26,249 bases of DNA from positions 1 through 26,249 of the forward strand of contig PMST01000133.1 in NCBI GenBank assembly GCA_003168295.1, given 5' to 3'. Below are positions 1-7,747 of the stretch, piece by piece. Within the stretch, counting starts at the first letter, position 1. Each line of letters begins with the position of its first letter. Origin of the DNA: Actinomycetota bacterium. Lineage in GTDB: Bacteria; Actinomycetota; Actinomycetes; Streptosporangiales; Streptosporangiaceae. The notes under the pieces are model-generated. The model was not told where the DNA came from and did not search any database. It saw only the letters and a list, made by a program, of their open reading frames with translations. The position numbers and the translations under genes were made by a program.

Positions 1-38
1 CGGCATGTCAGCCGCCTGCTCCAGCATCGCAGGCCGCA

Positions 39-95
39 GGTGACAGCCAGGTAACACTTTCGGTCACCGCGGCGTCACCTGCCCTTCTGTACAAC
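39..95 (+). promoter_or_regulatory. Phased GTNAC repeats resembling PHO boxes, with a possible -10
   Basis: Four similar 11-nt units lie head to tail at 39-49, 50-60, 62-72 and 73-83. They begin GGTGACA, GGTAACA, GGTCACC and CGTCACC, and one extra base sits at 61. Seven nucleotides further on is TACAAC (90-95), a plausible -10 hexamer with no good -35, as expected of an activator-dependent promoter. Streptomyces PhoP binds direct repeats of 11-nt units whose conserved part is close to GTTCACC. The repeats are seen in the sequence; PhoP, or another OmpR/SARP-type regulator, is inference. The ATG of the sedolisin gene is at 133. Confidence 0.45.
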
Positions 96-132
96 TAGCT
101 CGCAGGCAGAGCAGTCCCTTAAGGAGGCCGCG

Positions 133-1671
133 ATGAAAGCCAAGACCGGTGGTAGCAGGGGCCCGCGGCGCGCGGCAGCCCTGGCTGCCGTGACCGCCGT
201 CGCCGTGCTGACGGCGTGCGGTGGCAGTCCCTCGTCCTCCGGCGGCCCGGCCTCGACCGGGCCGGCGACCTACCGGGCGGATCTTGCCTACGCGCAGTGC
301 ATGCAAACCCACGGCGTGCCGGACTTCCCCGACCCCAACCCATCGGCGGGCTACAGCATCAGCATCAGCGGGCAACCGCACGGCAACAGCCCCGCGGCGC
401 GGGCTAATGACGCCTGCGAGCACCTGCTGCCGGCCGGCAGCACGGGGACGGGCGGCGCCACAGCGCCGGCGACGGCCAGCCCGCCCGGCGCCGCGGCGAC
501 TGATTGCCTGGGCTCCCTGCCGTGTTACACACCCCGGCAGCTCCGGGTCGCCTACGGCATCCAGCCGCTGCTGGATCGAGGAATCGACGGCCGCGGCGTC
601 ACGGTGGCGCTGCCCGAGGAGGCTGAAACGGGACCGGCGCAGACCCCGGCGGTCACCGACATCCGGCAGGACGTAGCGGACTTCGACCGCCGGTTCGGGC
701 TGCCCCCGGCCCGGATCCAGGTCATCACGACCTTGGCGGGCTCGTCCGCCACCACGTGGCTGGCCAGCGAGGAGGAGGTGGAGGACACCGAGCTGGTGCA
801 CGCCGTCGCCCCGGACGCCACCATCCGTGAGATTCTCGTCGACCCGGCGGAGGTGAGCACCCCGGCGAAGTTCGCCGTCACGTTCGCCTCGTATGTCAGG
901 ATCGCCATCCGCTATGCAGAGGTGATCTCCCAATGCCAGGTCGGTGAGGACTTCAACGTGGGTGAGGACTCCTGGACCAGCGCGGAGGTGGCGACCATGA
1001 ACTCGGCGCTGGAGTACGCCGCCGCCCGTCATGTCACCGTCGTCGCCGCCTCGGGGGACGAGGGCGCGATCGGCTTCGGCTCGTCCACGCCGGTCAAGGA
1101 GGTCATCCTGCCCGCTTCTGATCCGCTCGTGCTCGGGGTGGGCGGCACCAGCCTGACCGCCAACCCGGTCACCGGCGCGTACATCAGCGAGACCGTCTGG
1201 CACAACCCGGGTAACCGGCCGTCCGCGTCGGGCGGCGGGTTCAGCCGGCTGTTCGCCCGGCCTGCCTACGCCGGCGGCGTGCCCGGCATCGGCGCCACCC
1301 GGGGCGTGCCGGACGTCGCCGGGGACGCCTCGGGCCCCACCGGCATGGCGCTCGCGTTCAGCGAGCCAGGCGGCCGCTACGAGCTCATCGGGGCCGGCGG
1401 CACCAGCGCCGGCGCGCCGTTCTGGGCCGGCCTCATCGCCCTGGCCGACCAGGAGGCCGGCCACCCGCTCGGCTTCGTCAACCCCGCCATTTACCGGATC
1501 GCCCGCGGCCCGCTGTACCACCAGGCGTTCCACGACATCACCACCGGCAACAACACGGTGGTCCTCAACGGGGTCACGATCACCGGCTACCAGACCGGAC
1601 CCGGCTGGGACCCGGTCACCGGCTGGGGTACCCCCGACGCCCAGGTCCTCATCCCCCTGCTGGCCCGCTGA
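133..1671 (+). CDS. Lipoprotein sedolisin (S53 serine-carboxyl peptidase)
   Basis: A 512-residue predicted surface lipoprotein protease. The start is fixed by the Shine-Dalgarno AAGGAGG at 121-127, followed by a basic, hydrophobic signal with lipobox L26-T-A-C29. Residues 46-100 hold the short actinobacterial lipoprotein module with CMQTHGVPDFPDP and a terminal ACEHLLP. The sedolisin core starts near 131 (CYTPRQLRVAYG). Its catalytic residues are visible: E214 and D218 in an ExxxD array before HAVAPDA, oxyanion D309 in SGD, and nucleophile S425 in GGTSAGAPFWAG. Calcium-site features are HDIT (467-470) and GWDPVTGWGTPD near the C-terminus. S53 enzymes cleave proteins, usually at acidic pH. The usual pro-kumamolisin prodomain of roughly 150-200 residues is absent; the lipoprotein module occupies its place. 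Family assignment is firm; substrate is unknown. Confidence 0.9.
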   Translation: MKAKTGGSRGPRRAAALAAVTAVAVLTACGGSPSSSGGPASTGPATYRADLAYAQCMQTHGVPDFPDPNPSAGYSISISGQPHGNSPAARANDACEHLLPAGSTGTGGATAPATASPPGAAATDCLGSLPCYTPRQLRVAYGIQPLLDRGIDGRGVTVALPEEAETGPAQTPAVTDIRQDVADFDRRFGLPPARIQVITTLAGSSATTWLASEEEVEDTELVHAVAPDATIREILVDPAEVSTPAKFAVTFASYVRIAIRYAEVISQCQVGEDFNVGEDSWTSAEVATMNSALEYAAARHVTVVAASGDEGAIGFGSSTPVKEVILPASDPLVLGVGGTSLTANPVTGAYISETVWHNPGNRPSASGGGFSRLFARPAYAGGVPGIGATRGVPDVAGDASGPTGMALAFSEPGGRYELIGAGGTSAGAPFWAGLIALADQEAGHPLGFVNPAIYRIARGPLYHQAFHDITTGNNTVVLNGVTITGYQTGPGWDPVTGWGTPDAQVLIPLLAR

Positions 1672-2047
1672 GGCGGGCTTGCCAGGCCCGCAAAAAAAAT
1701 GCACGGCAAAGTCACAAACTTGCCTTTACCGGATAAAAAATCTACATCGCGGTGCGCGGTGGCATTGCTGGCTGTCATGACATAAATGGCCTGGTGAGCT
1801 TCGCTAGATGCTCTATCCGCCCGGCTGAATGGCCGGGCGCCGATCCTGACGATTTGTTAACCCGCACGAACGGGGCCGGCTGTGCATTGAAAACCTTCTC
1901 CGGCGTGTCGTCCGCCGGGGAGGAGTCGACAGAGCGAAATGGGCTAATGTGCGGTTCAAGCCTTTGCAGGATCGTCGAACGATAGGAAATCCTGCCATCG
2001 TGGCATTCAGTACCGTGAAGTTCGCTGAGACGTTAGGAGCAGGGTCC
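1672..2047. other. Intergenic gap, relatively AT-rich
   Basis: No convincing gene lies in this gap. It contains a hairpin followed by an A-run (1673-1699), A-rich tracts near 1734-1740, a 10-bp perfect palindrome TGTCATGACA (1773-1782) that could be an operator, and a 7-bp GC hairpin (1819-1838). A weak promoter-like pair, TTGCCT (1720-1725) and TACATC (1743-1748) with a 17-nt spacer, is also present. The lower GC content fits a promoter region for the operon starting at 2048. Confidence 0.5.
1819..1838 (+). terminator. Possible U-less hairpin terminator
   Basis: GCCCGGC (1819-1825) pairs perfectly with GCCGGGC (1832-1838) across a 6-nt loop, about 150 nt after the sedolisin stop. No T-run follows. 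U-less hairpins are proposed terminators in actinomycetes, but this one could equally be a regulatory element of the downstream operon. Confidence 0.3.
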
Positions 2048-3472
2048 GTGCGTTCTCGAAGGCGGGAAAAAGCAGCCAGGTCCTTTGGTCCGGGCGGCGA
2101 CGGCTTTGGGCTTAACCGTCGCGAGGTCCTGGCGGGCAGCATTGGCGCGGGCGCCCTCGTGGCATTGCCGGATCTGGGTATAAGCGGCCTTTCGGACGCT
2201 CGGCGCGGTAAATCCGGCCAGGCCGCTTTGCGGTATGTATTCCTTTACGGTACGCCGGGCCCGGCCACCAGCGGGTCTTTGGTTGCGACCAGCTTCCCGG
2301 TATCGCGGACGGCACCGCCGCCGAAGCCGGTCCCGGTGGCTATCAAGCTTGCGGCCGCGCCGGTCTTGTCGCCGGACCAGGCCGTCACGGCCGTGACCAC
2401 CGTTGATATGGTGCCCGACGGGGCCGAGATAACACTGACCCTGCTCGACGCGACCTCGGCCGCTGTCGGCCAGCAAGGGTCGCTGACTGTGCCTGGCGTC
2501 CCGCGCGATGCGAACGTTCTCGTGACGCCGGTTTTCGCTCCAGGCTCCGCGATAGTATCCCTGGTCCTGGCCATTACCGCGCCCGCGGGCAAACGCCTGA
2601 TGCACAAGGCGGACCCAGGTACGGGCAGCCTGGCGCCCCAGTGGGCGACAACCTGGGTGTCGCATCACGCGCTGGCTTATTTCGATCAGCGCAGCGGGGC
2701 TATCGCCGGGCCGTTCCACCTTTCCGGTGAGCCATCCCTGGCGCTGACCTCCGCTGCGGCTAATTCCTCGGATCTGGTGATGTGGACAACTAGGGAGCCG
2801 AAGCCAGATGATCCGGCCGAGATCCGGGCGCAGGCATCGCTGTCCCGGCTGAGCGTGTTTCCCCTGGGCTCGGGAACGGCCAGATTGTCGCGGTCGGCTC
2901 CGGGGCCGTGGGCAGCCGGAGAGCCTGTCCTGACGCTGCCGGCCGGCGACGTGGCGCGCCTGGTCAGGGGTCGTGATGTGCAGGTGTGCTCGGCCCGGAC
3001 CGGAGAGGTGACCGAGGTGGGGATCCCTGCGTTCGGCCAGGCACGTGCCAAGCCGAGTGCCGTCACCATGCAGGCCCGCCTGGACGGCACCGTGTTCATG
3101 ACCAAGCCTGGTGTCGGGGTGGCCGTGATAGCCGATCCGGCTGAGGCGTTCCGGATTACGGGGCAGATTCACTTTCCGCTGCCCGCGACGCCGTTTGGCG
3201 CTCCGTGGAGCAAGGCGGTGCTGTCACCAGCAGGCGATACCTGCTATGTCCTCGGCCCGGCGGCCACCGGCGGCCTGTCCGCTTACGAGGTGGGATCCGG
3301 CAAGATGGTCGGCTCCTACAGCGACGGCCGCCAGTATGCCGGGCTTTACCAGCTGCCCAGCGGGTCCCTGCTCGCGGTGCGGCCAGAAAACCCGCGGCTC
3401 GCGTTTTTCTCTGCTGGCCTCAGCCCCCTTGGCACGGCGGACACGAACCTTGACGTGTCGGCCGTCTTTTAG
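2048..3472 (+). CDS. Tat-signal secreted protein, beta-propeller-like, unknown function
   Basis: A 474-residue protein if started at GTG 2048, which has TAGGAG at 2034-2039 upstream; an in-frame GTG at 2000 is the alternative. A twin-arginine signal is visible: N-R24-R25-E-V-L-A-G followed by a Gly/Ala hydrophobic stretch to about residue 42, so export in folded form is likely. The remainder is beta-rich. The last 150 residues have short repeated strand patterns (DGTVFMTK, GDTCYVLGP, SGSLLAVRPEN) that suggest a propeller, and a middle part resembles an immunoglobulin-like or carbohydrate-binding sandwich. I do not recognise the family. It is the first gene of a four-gene operon (gaps of 45, 11 and 14 nt), which links it to the TIM-barrel and MauE-like proteins. 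A cofactor-bearing or sugar-binding exported protein is possible but unproven. Confidence 0.7.
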   Translation: MRSRRREKAARSFGPGGDGFGLNRREVLAGSIGAGALVALPDLGISGLSDARRGKSGQAALRYVFLYGTPGPATSGSLVATSFPVSRTAPPPKPVPVAIKLAAAPVLSPDQAVTAVTTVDMVPDGAEITLTLLDATSAAVGQQGSLTVPGVPRDANVLVTPVFAPGSAIVSLVLAITAPAGKRLMHKADPGTGSLAPQWATTWVSHHALAYFDQRSGAIAGPFHLSGEPSLALTSAAANSSDLVMWTTREPKPDDPAEIRAQASLSRLSVFPLGSGTARLSRSAPGPWAAGEPVLTLPAGDVARLVRGRDVQVCSARTGEVTEVGIPAFGQARAKPSAVTMQARLDGTVFMTKPGVGVAVIADPAEAFRITGQIHFPLPATPFGAPWSKAVLSPAGDTCYVLGPAATGGLSAYEVGSGKMVGSYSDGRQYAGLYQLPSGSLLAVRPENPRLAFFSAGLSPLGTADTNLDVSAVF

Positions 3473-3517
3473 CACCGCAGTATGCCCCGAACCGGCCCTG
3501 GTGGAGGAACGACAGCT

Positions 3518-4240
3518 ATGACGGGATATGACACCGCAGGCACGATACAGAATACTTACGCAGCGGCGCATCGTGAATTCGGCGCAGACCCGAACTTCTG
3601 GATTCGCTACTTCACTCCGTCGCCAGCTGCTGACGTGTTCAACGACGACGCCCTGGGCGAAAGCCAGGGCGCCTGGGACAGCGGAGGTCCGTACGTGGGC
3701 TGCATTTCCGCGCCCAGACAGTCCCGGCTCAGCGGATCCGCCGCCGAAGGCCAGGCTGATGCGCAGGCCTTCGCGGCCGCCATGCTCGTCGCCTACCACG
3801 CGGTCGGTCCGATCCAGCTGCCGTCGGGCGGCCGGCTTTACTGCTGGCTCGATCAGGAGTATTCGACCTCGCTCAGCTCGAATTACTGGAATGCGTGGGC
3901 GAATTACATAGCGAACTATGATTTTGCGGGCCTCGGCATCTACCCGCTGTACCCGTGTCTTTACTGCAACCCCAATGCGCCTTATCCAAGTTGCTCAACC
4001 ATCGCCAAAGCGCACGGCGTCAACGTGCCCAGCGCCATCTGGTCGAGCGAGCCTGAGCCGTGCGGAGGCGTGTCAGGGCCGTCGGTATGGGACCCGCAGG
4101 AATGCGGGAAGGTACCCACCAGGCTCTGGCAATTCGGCGAGCAGGACGCGTGCAGCTACTCCTCTAACGTCGACCTCGATCTGGGCGGCCCGGGATTCGT
4201 GACAGCCCGCTATTGCTTCTACGTCCAGTCAAGGCCTTAG
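3518..4240 (+). CDS. DUF1906/GH25-like TIM-barrel protein, cysteine-rich, no signal peptide
   Basis: A 240-residue protein; ATG 3518 is chosen because GGAGG sits at 3503-3507, and the longer reading from 3482 has no such site. It starts MTGYDTAG, with D5 placed like the first acidic residue of GH25/DUF1906 barrels. Further barrel-like landmarks are CWLDQEYS (109-116, candidate acid D112/E114), GLGIYPLY, LWQFGEQD (203-210) and VDLDLGGPGF near the end. This resembles the Rv2525c-type glycoside-hydrolase-like family, whose members act on or near the cell wall. Nine cysteines (62, 109, 147, 150, 159, 182, 196, 212, 233) suggest disulfides and therefore an extracytoplasmic home, yet no signal peptide is seen. 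The gene follows a Tat-signal protein and precedes a MauE-like gene. The fold is inferred from motifs; enzymatic activity is uncertain. Confidence 0.65.
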   Translation: MTGYDTAGTIQNTYAAAHREFGADPNFWIRYFTPSPAADVFNDDALGESQGAWDSGGPYVGCISAPRQSRLSGSAAEGQADAQAFAAAMLVAYHAVGPIQLPSGGRLYCWLDQEYSTSLSSNYWNAWANYIANYDFAGLGIYPLYPCLYCNPNAPYPSCSTIAKAHGVNVPSAIWSSEPEPCGGVSGPSVWDPQECGKVPTRLWQFGEQDACSYSSNVDLDLGGPGFVTARYCFYVQSRP

Positions 4241-4251
4241 CAGGCAGCTGG

Positions 4252-5100
4252 GTGATCGATATTAACCAGGTCATGGAGTCGGTCATTTCGGGATGCGCCA
4301 TCAGCTGCGGCGCGGTTCTCGTCGTAGCCGGGGCGAGCAAGCTGCACCGGAGCATCCGGACGCCCGAGGATATGACCGCCATCAGGCGGGCGCTGCGGAT
4401 GCCGCGGCGCCAATGGAGACTGCTCGGGCTGGCCGCCGGGGGCGTGGAGTGCCTGACGGGCCTGCTCGTGTGCAGCGGAGCCTACCCGGTGCTCGGCGGG
4501 GCCGGACTGGCCGTCCTCGGGGTCGTGTTCTGCGTCCTGCTCGCCTACGTGCTAGTCAAGCAGATCCCTGGCGGGTGCGGCTGTATCAGATGGCGCACCG
4601 CACCCGAAACGGCCGCCGAAGCGGTGACCTGGCGGGCGATGGCCCGTGGCGGAACGCTGCTCGGCGCGGGCATCGCGTACATGCTGGCCGCAGCCGATGC
4701 CGCGCATGCGCCTCGCGGGGGCTGGTTCGGCGGCGGGGTTGTCGCCAGCGGAACTGTCCTGCTGCTCCTCAGCGTGCACACGCCGGTACGCACTCCCGTC
4801 TGCCGCAGGCCGCTGTGGCACCAGACGCGCACCACGCTGCGCGCACTGACCAGCCATCAGATGTTCGCGGCGATGGCCGCATCGGCCGGGCCTTTCGAGC
4901 CCGTGGCCCGGTATCGCCGGACCGGCTGCACGGACGAATTCTGGTTTACGGCGGTAACCGGCTCCGGCAGCCAAGCAGTCGTATTCCAGGTCCATCAGGC
5001 GGTGCCCGGCGCCCGGCTAGCCGTCCATACGTCACTGCGGGACACCCGGACACCGGAAACGAGTTGGCCGGCCCGGGCCATCACCGTGGCTGATGGATAA
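4252..5100 (+). CDS. MauE-like integral membrane protein (DoxX/MauE fold)
   Basis: About 282 residues from GTG 4252; ATG 4273 is an alternative start, and neither has a strong ribosome site. The N-terminal half is a four-helix membrane domain: GAVLVVAGASKL (20-31), a helix with the conserved glutamate GVECLTG (64-70), two further helices, then GGCGC (107-111). This matches the methylamine-utilisation MauE pattern of KL, membrane glutamate and CGC. MauE-type proteins are linked to disulfide formation or maturation of exported proteins such as the methylamine dehydrogenase small subunit. After about residue 185 there is a soluble C-terminal extension of about 100 residues that I do not recognise. 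The gene lies 11 nt after a nine-cysteine protein, so a role in oxidising that neighbour is a reasonable inference. Confidence 0.7.
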   Translation: MIDINQVMESVISGCAISCGAVLVVAGASKLHRSIRTPEDMTAIRRALRMPRRQWRLLGLAAGGVECLTGLLVCSGAYPVLGGAGLAVLGVVFCVLLAYVLVKQIPGGCGCIRWRTAPETAAEAVTWRAMARGGTLLGAGIAYMLAAADAAHAPRGGWFGGGVVASGTVLLLLSVHTPVRTPVCRRPLWHQTRTTLRALTSHQMFAAMAASAGPFEPVARYRRTGCTDEFWFTAVTGSGSQAVVFQVHQAVPGARLAVHTSLRDTRTPETSWPARAITVADG

Positions 5101-5114
5101 CGGAGGGAGACACA

Positions 5115-5804
5115 ATGAGATTTCAGGCAGTCAGTGATCCGAGGGCACGATCGGGGGCCTATCGCGGTCTCACCCGAGCGGCGGATCGCGGCCGGACGGC
5201 CGCTATCGGCGCTCTGGCCGCAGCGGCATGCGGACTGGTGATAACCGCGTGCGGCAGCCAGAGTTCGCCGGGTGCGGCGTCGTCCACTCCCGCGGCCACA
5301 CTGCCGGTTTCGCCGTCAGCGGGCGGAGTCGACGCCTGCGTTACCACTGCGCTGAAGATCAGCATCATCGACACCGGCGCCCTGGCGGGCCAGGCCGGCG
5401 GCTATCTCAGATTCACCAACGACAGCCGTACCGTGTGCCAAATGAACAGCTGGCCTGCTGTGATCGGGGTGACGGCCACGGGAAGGGCCACTCGTCTGCG
5501 GAACCTGCAATTGACGATGTTCGGTGCCTGGCACTACACCGCCCCGCCGCCCGTAGTACGACTCTCGCCAGGAGATTCCGCCTACGCGGTGGTCGCGGCC
5601 GACGATCACCCAGCCGGAAGCAGCACTCGTTGCCCCGCGCCATACGTGCGCCTCCGAGTGAGCCCGCCGGGCGATTCGGGAAGTGTGACCATCTCGGCGT
5701 GGCTGCCCGGCGCACGCTCTTACCTGCCGTCCTGCCTATCAGCCAAGGGCTCGCCGACCGCCGGGGCGTCGACGATAACCAAGCTTTCCAGCCTTCCGCA
5801 GTAG
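5115..5804 (+). CDS. DUF4232-type lipoprotein
   Basis: A 229-residue protein with a strong ribosome site (GGAGGGAG, 5102-5109). The long basic N-terminus leads to a hydrophobic stretch with lipobox I43-T-A-C46, so it should be lipid-anchored outside the membrane. After a Ser/Pro/Ala linker, residues 72-205 show the DUF4232 pattern: a leading cysteine (C75), GQAGGYLRFTNDS, a second cysteine (C108) before SWPAVIGVTATG, a VRLSPGDSAYAVV strand, then C173 and C207. The spacing allows two disulfides. DUF4232 proteins are common in actinomycete envelopes and have no established biochemical role. It is last in the operon with the Tat, TIM-barrel and MauE-like genes, 14 nt after the MauE-like stop. 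Confidence 0.75.
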   Translation: MRFQAVSDPRARSGAYRGLTRAADRGRTAAIGALAAAACGLVITACGSQSSPGAASSTPAATLPVSPSAGGVDACVTTALKISIIDTGALAGQAGGYLRFTNDSRTVCQMNSWPAVIGVTATGRATRLRNLQLTMFGAWHYTAPPPVVRLSPGDSAYAVVAADDHPAGSSTRCPAPYVRLRVSPPGDSGSVTISAWLPGARSYLPSCLSAKGSPTAGASTITKLSSLPQ

Positions 5805-5996
5805 GTACCGGCCGCCCGGGCTCACATCACGTTGGACCAGTCGGCTGATCGGCACGAGGCCGGGTGTCAGGCTGGATGCGGCGAATGCGGGCGCGGGCGA
5901 GTCGCCGTAGATTGCGGATGGTAGCGAGCTGGGCCGGCTCCGCGTGTGGGGGCTACCGTGACGAGGATTGCTTCGGTCAGCGCCGAACTGTCCGGC

Positions 5997-6440
5997 ATGG
6001 ATGATGGGGTCATGGCCCACCCCCAAGCCCCCAGCCTCGCTGCGCTGGCTGCTCTTCTCGCGCATGAGACCCGTGCCACCTTCTGCCTGGCCCTGCTGGA
6101 CGGCCGGGCCTGGACCGCCAGCGAACTCCCCCGCACCGCCCAGGTATCCCGCCCGACCGCGACGGAGCATCTCAATCGGCTCGTCGAGGGTGGCCTGCTG
6201 ACCGAAGTGCGTCAGGGTCGGCACCGCTACCTCAAGCTCGCGGACGACCGGACGGGGCACTTGATCGAGGAGCTCACCGCGCACGCTCCCGCCGCGCCGG
6301 ACGAAGGGGGCGCCGCCCTGCGTGATCACCTCCGCGTCGATCCGGCCGACCTGACCATAAACGCAGGGGCGCTGGGCGAGCGCCCGGCCCCGAACCGGAC
6401 ACGCCAGCCCAGCTCAGCGAGACCAGCTGCTAGTCCATAG
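5997..6440 (+). CDS. ArsR-family winged-helix regulator, probably truncated
   Basis: About 147 residues from ATG 5997; ATG 6012 is equally possible and an upstream in-frame start at 5946 is less likely. The N-terminal 90 residues form a clear ArsR-type winged helix: LAALAALLAHETRATFCLALLDGRAW, the recognition-helix region with SRPTATEHLNRLVEGGLL, and the wing RQGRHRYLKLADD. Close relatives usually continue with a second C-terminal domain to about 220 residues. Here the reading after EGGAALRDHL becomes low-complexity and basic and stops inside the 3' end of the convergent DUF1707 gene (11-bp overlap), which suggests a lost or frameshifted C-terminus. An inverted repeat GGTAGC (5920-5925)/GCTACC (5952-5957) lies upstream and could be an operator. 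No metal-binding cysteine pair is visible, so the signal is unknown. Confidence 0.7.
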   Translation: MDDGVMAHPQAPSLAALAALLAHETRATFCLALLDGRAWTASELPRTAQVSRPTATEHLNRLVEGGLLTEVRQGRHRYLKLADDRTGHLIEELTAHAPAAPDEGGAALRDHLRVDPADLTINAGALGERPAPNRTRQPSSARPAASP

Positions 6441-6672
6441 GGTGCGGGGTAGCACGGTGGGCGGGCAGTCTCCCGAACGGGCTGCGGACGGGCAAGTCGG
6501 TGGTCAGGGCGAGGAGTTCCGGGAAGTCCCGCGAAAGGATAGCGAGACCGATCCTGTGTTCGAATTCCTCTCTGTTCAGCCTGCCTTCGGCGAACGACTC
6601 CTGGAGGATCTTGATCGCGCGGTCGCGGTCTGCCGCCGAAGCCAGCATGCGAAGATAACTTGCGGCTGCCAC
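6430..6672 (-). CDS. DUF1707 (SHOCT-like) small protein
   Basis: An 80-residue protein starting at GTG (6670-6672 on the plus strand), with GGGGTGA just upstream as a fair ribosome site. The core SAADRDRAIKILQESFAEGRL, followed by EEFEHRIGLAILSRDFPELLALTTDLP, is the DUF1707 signature: an aspartate-arginine start, GRL, EFxxR, a small-residue helix and a final DLP. DUF1707 modules are short helical units found in actinomycetes, often at the N-terminus of membrane proteins; this one stands alone with no membrane segment. Function is unknown. It converges with the ArsR-type gene. Confidence 0.7.
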   Translation of the reverse strand: MAAASYLRMLASAADRDRAIKILQESFAEGRLNREEFEHRIGLAILSRDFPELLALTTDLPVRSPFGRLPAHRATPHPMD

Positions 6673-6801
6673 GGCTCACCCCAGCCTGAGAGTCATCCCG
6701 GCCTCCCGGCCGGGCCGGCAATCTCAGCTTAGCGCTGTTCCAGTAGGCGGTGAAGGTGTCGTCGCTGCCGCTGTGCCCGGGGCCGCGGCGCAGGGTTCGA
6801 T

Positions 6802-7712
6802 TCAGGGCAGTCCGAGCGCGGTGCTGACTGCGGCGCGCGGACTCTTTCCCGCTAGAGCGTCGACGTGGATGACGAGACCGTTGCCGATCGTCAGCAGGAC
6901 GAGCGCCAGCACTCGACGATCCCGGATGGCGACGATGCCGATCCGGTCACCGACGGGCAGGTGCAACAACTCAGGGGGAGGCCGGCGGTCCGAGGTAGCG
7001 CATTATTTCCGGAGCGACTTCGGCGGCCCCGGCCAGCACGGCGGGAACGACATCGGCGGCACCCTCGACGGCCGGATCGAGCAATGTCAGCAGGCCTTCC
7101 AGATCGCCTCCCCGTACAGGCCTGGATGAATCGCTCGCTGACCTGCCGGTGCAGCGCGAAGTCCACGGGAAACCGGCCGGTGGCCGATTCGGCTTGCAGG
7201 GTCCGGCGGGCCCGGCTCGCCAGTTGACGGCACGACGCCGGGCTGCGCCCGACGACGATCGCGACTTCCTCGAATGGGTACTGGAACACGTCGTGCAGCA
7301 CGAACGAGGTCCGTTCCGCCGGACTGAGGCGCTCAAGGAGGGCATGCATGGCCATGGTGACGTTGTCGACGAGTGCCACCTGACTCGCCGGATCGAGCGC
7401 GTGCGGGTCGAACGGATCGCCGGCAAGGTCCAGCGCATCGGCCGGGCGCCGCCGTCGCGTGCGGAGCCTGTCGAGGCACAGCCTGCTGGTGACGATCACC
7501 AGCCACCCCTCGGGATCGGCGAGGGCGGCGATGTTCGTGCGGGCCAGGCGGGTGAACGCTTCCTGCACCACGTCTTCGGCGTCCGGGAAGTCCAGCAGCA
7601 TGCGAAAGGCGAGGTCGAGCATCCGGCGCCGGTGCGCCACCCACAGCGCGGTGAACACCGGATCGTCGGCGCCGGACGCGGTGTGGTCAGGTCGTTCCAT
7701 CACTGTTCTCAT
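6802..7712 (-). pseudogene. ECF sigma factor with SnoaL-type C-terminal domain, two frameshifts
   Basis: From ATG 7712 (or 7700) the frame encodes region sigma-2 (RMLLDFPDAEDVVQEAFTRL), a linker, and sigma-4 (LSPAERTSFVLHDVFQYPFEEVAIVVGRSPASCRQLASRARR). After FIQACTG the frame derails. Skipping one base near 7109 restores GDLEGLLTLLDPAVEGAADV, and skipping one more near 6973 restores ELLHLPVGDRIGIVAIRDRR to a stop at 6802-6804. The length is 911 nt, which is 302 codons plus stop once two bases are removed, so two +1 insertions are consistent. Both lie beside G/C runs. The repaired C-terminus is the SnoaL-like regulatory extension of ECF41-type and related sigma factors. As read, frame 0 would give about 273 residues with intact sigma-2/sigma-4 and a scrambled tail. 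It lies 35 nt after the epimerase gene. Confidence 0.75.
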
Positions 7713-7747
7713 CGTGTCAGCTGGCGGACAATTGTTGCGGCCAGAAC

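Noticed and set aside
1673..1699. Hairpin GCGGGC/GCCCGC right after the sedolisin stop, followed by eight A
   Set aside because: A plus-strand intrinsic terminator needs T after the stem, not A; on the minus strand the T-run would precede the hairpin. No minus-strand gene ends here.
64..1704. 546-residue open frame on the minus strand opposite the sedolisin gene
   Set aside because: Gly/Arg/Ala-rich composition typical of an antisense shadow in high-GC DNA; the plus strand has catalytic motifs, a lipobox and a ribosome site.
2033..3172. 379-residue minus-strand frame opposite the Tat protein gene
   Set aside because: Arg/Gly/His-rich without motifs or ribosome site; the plus frame has a twin-arginine signal.
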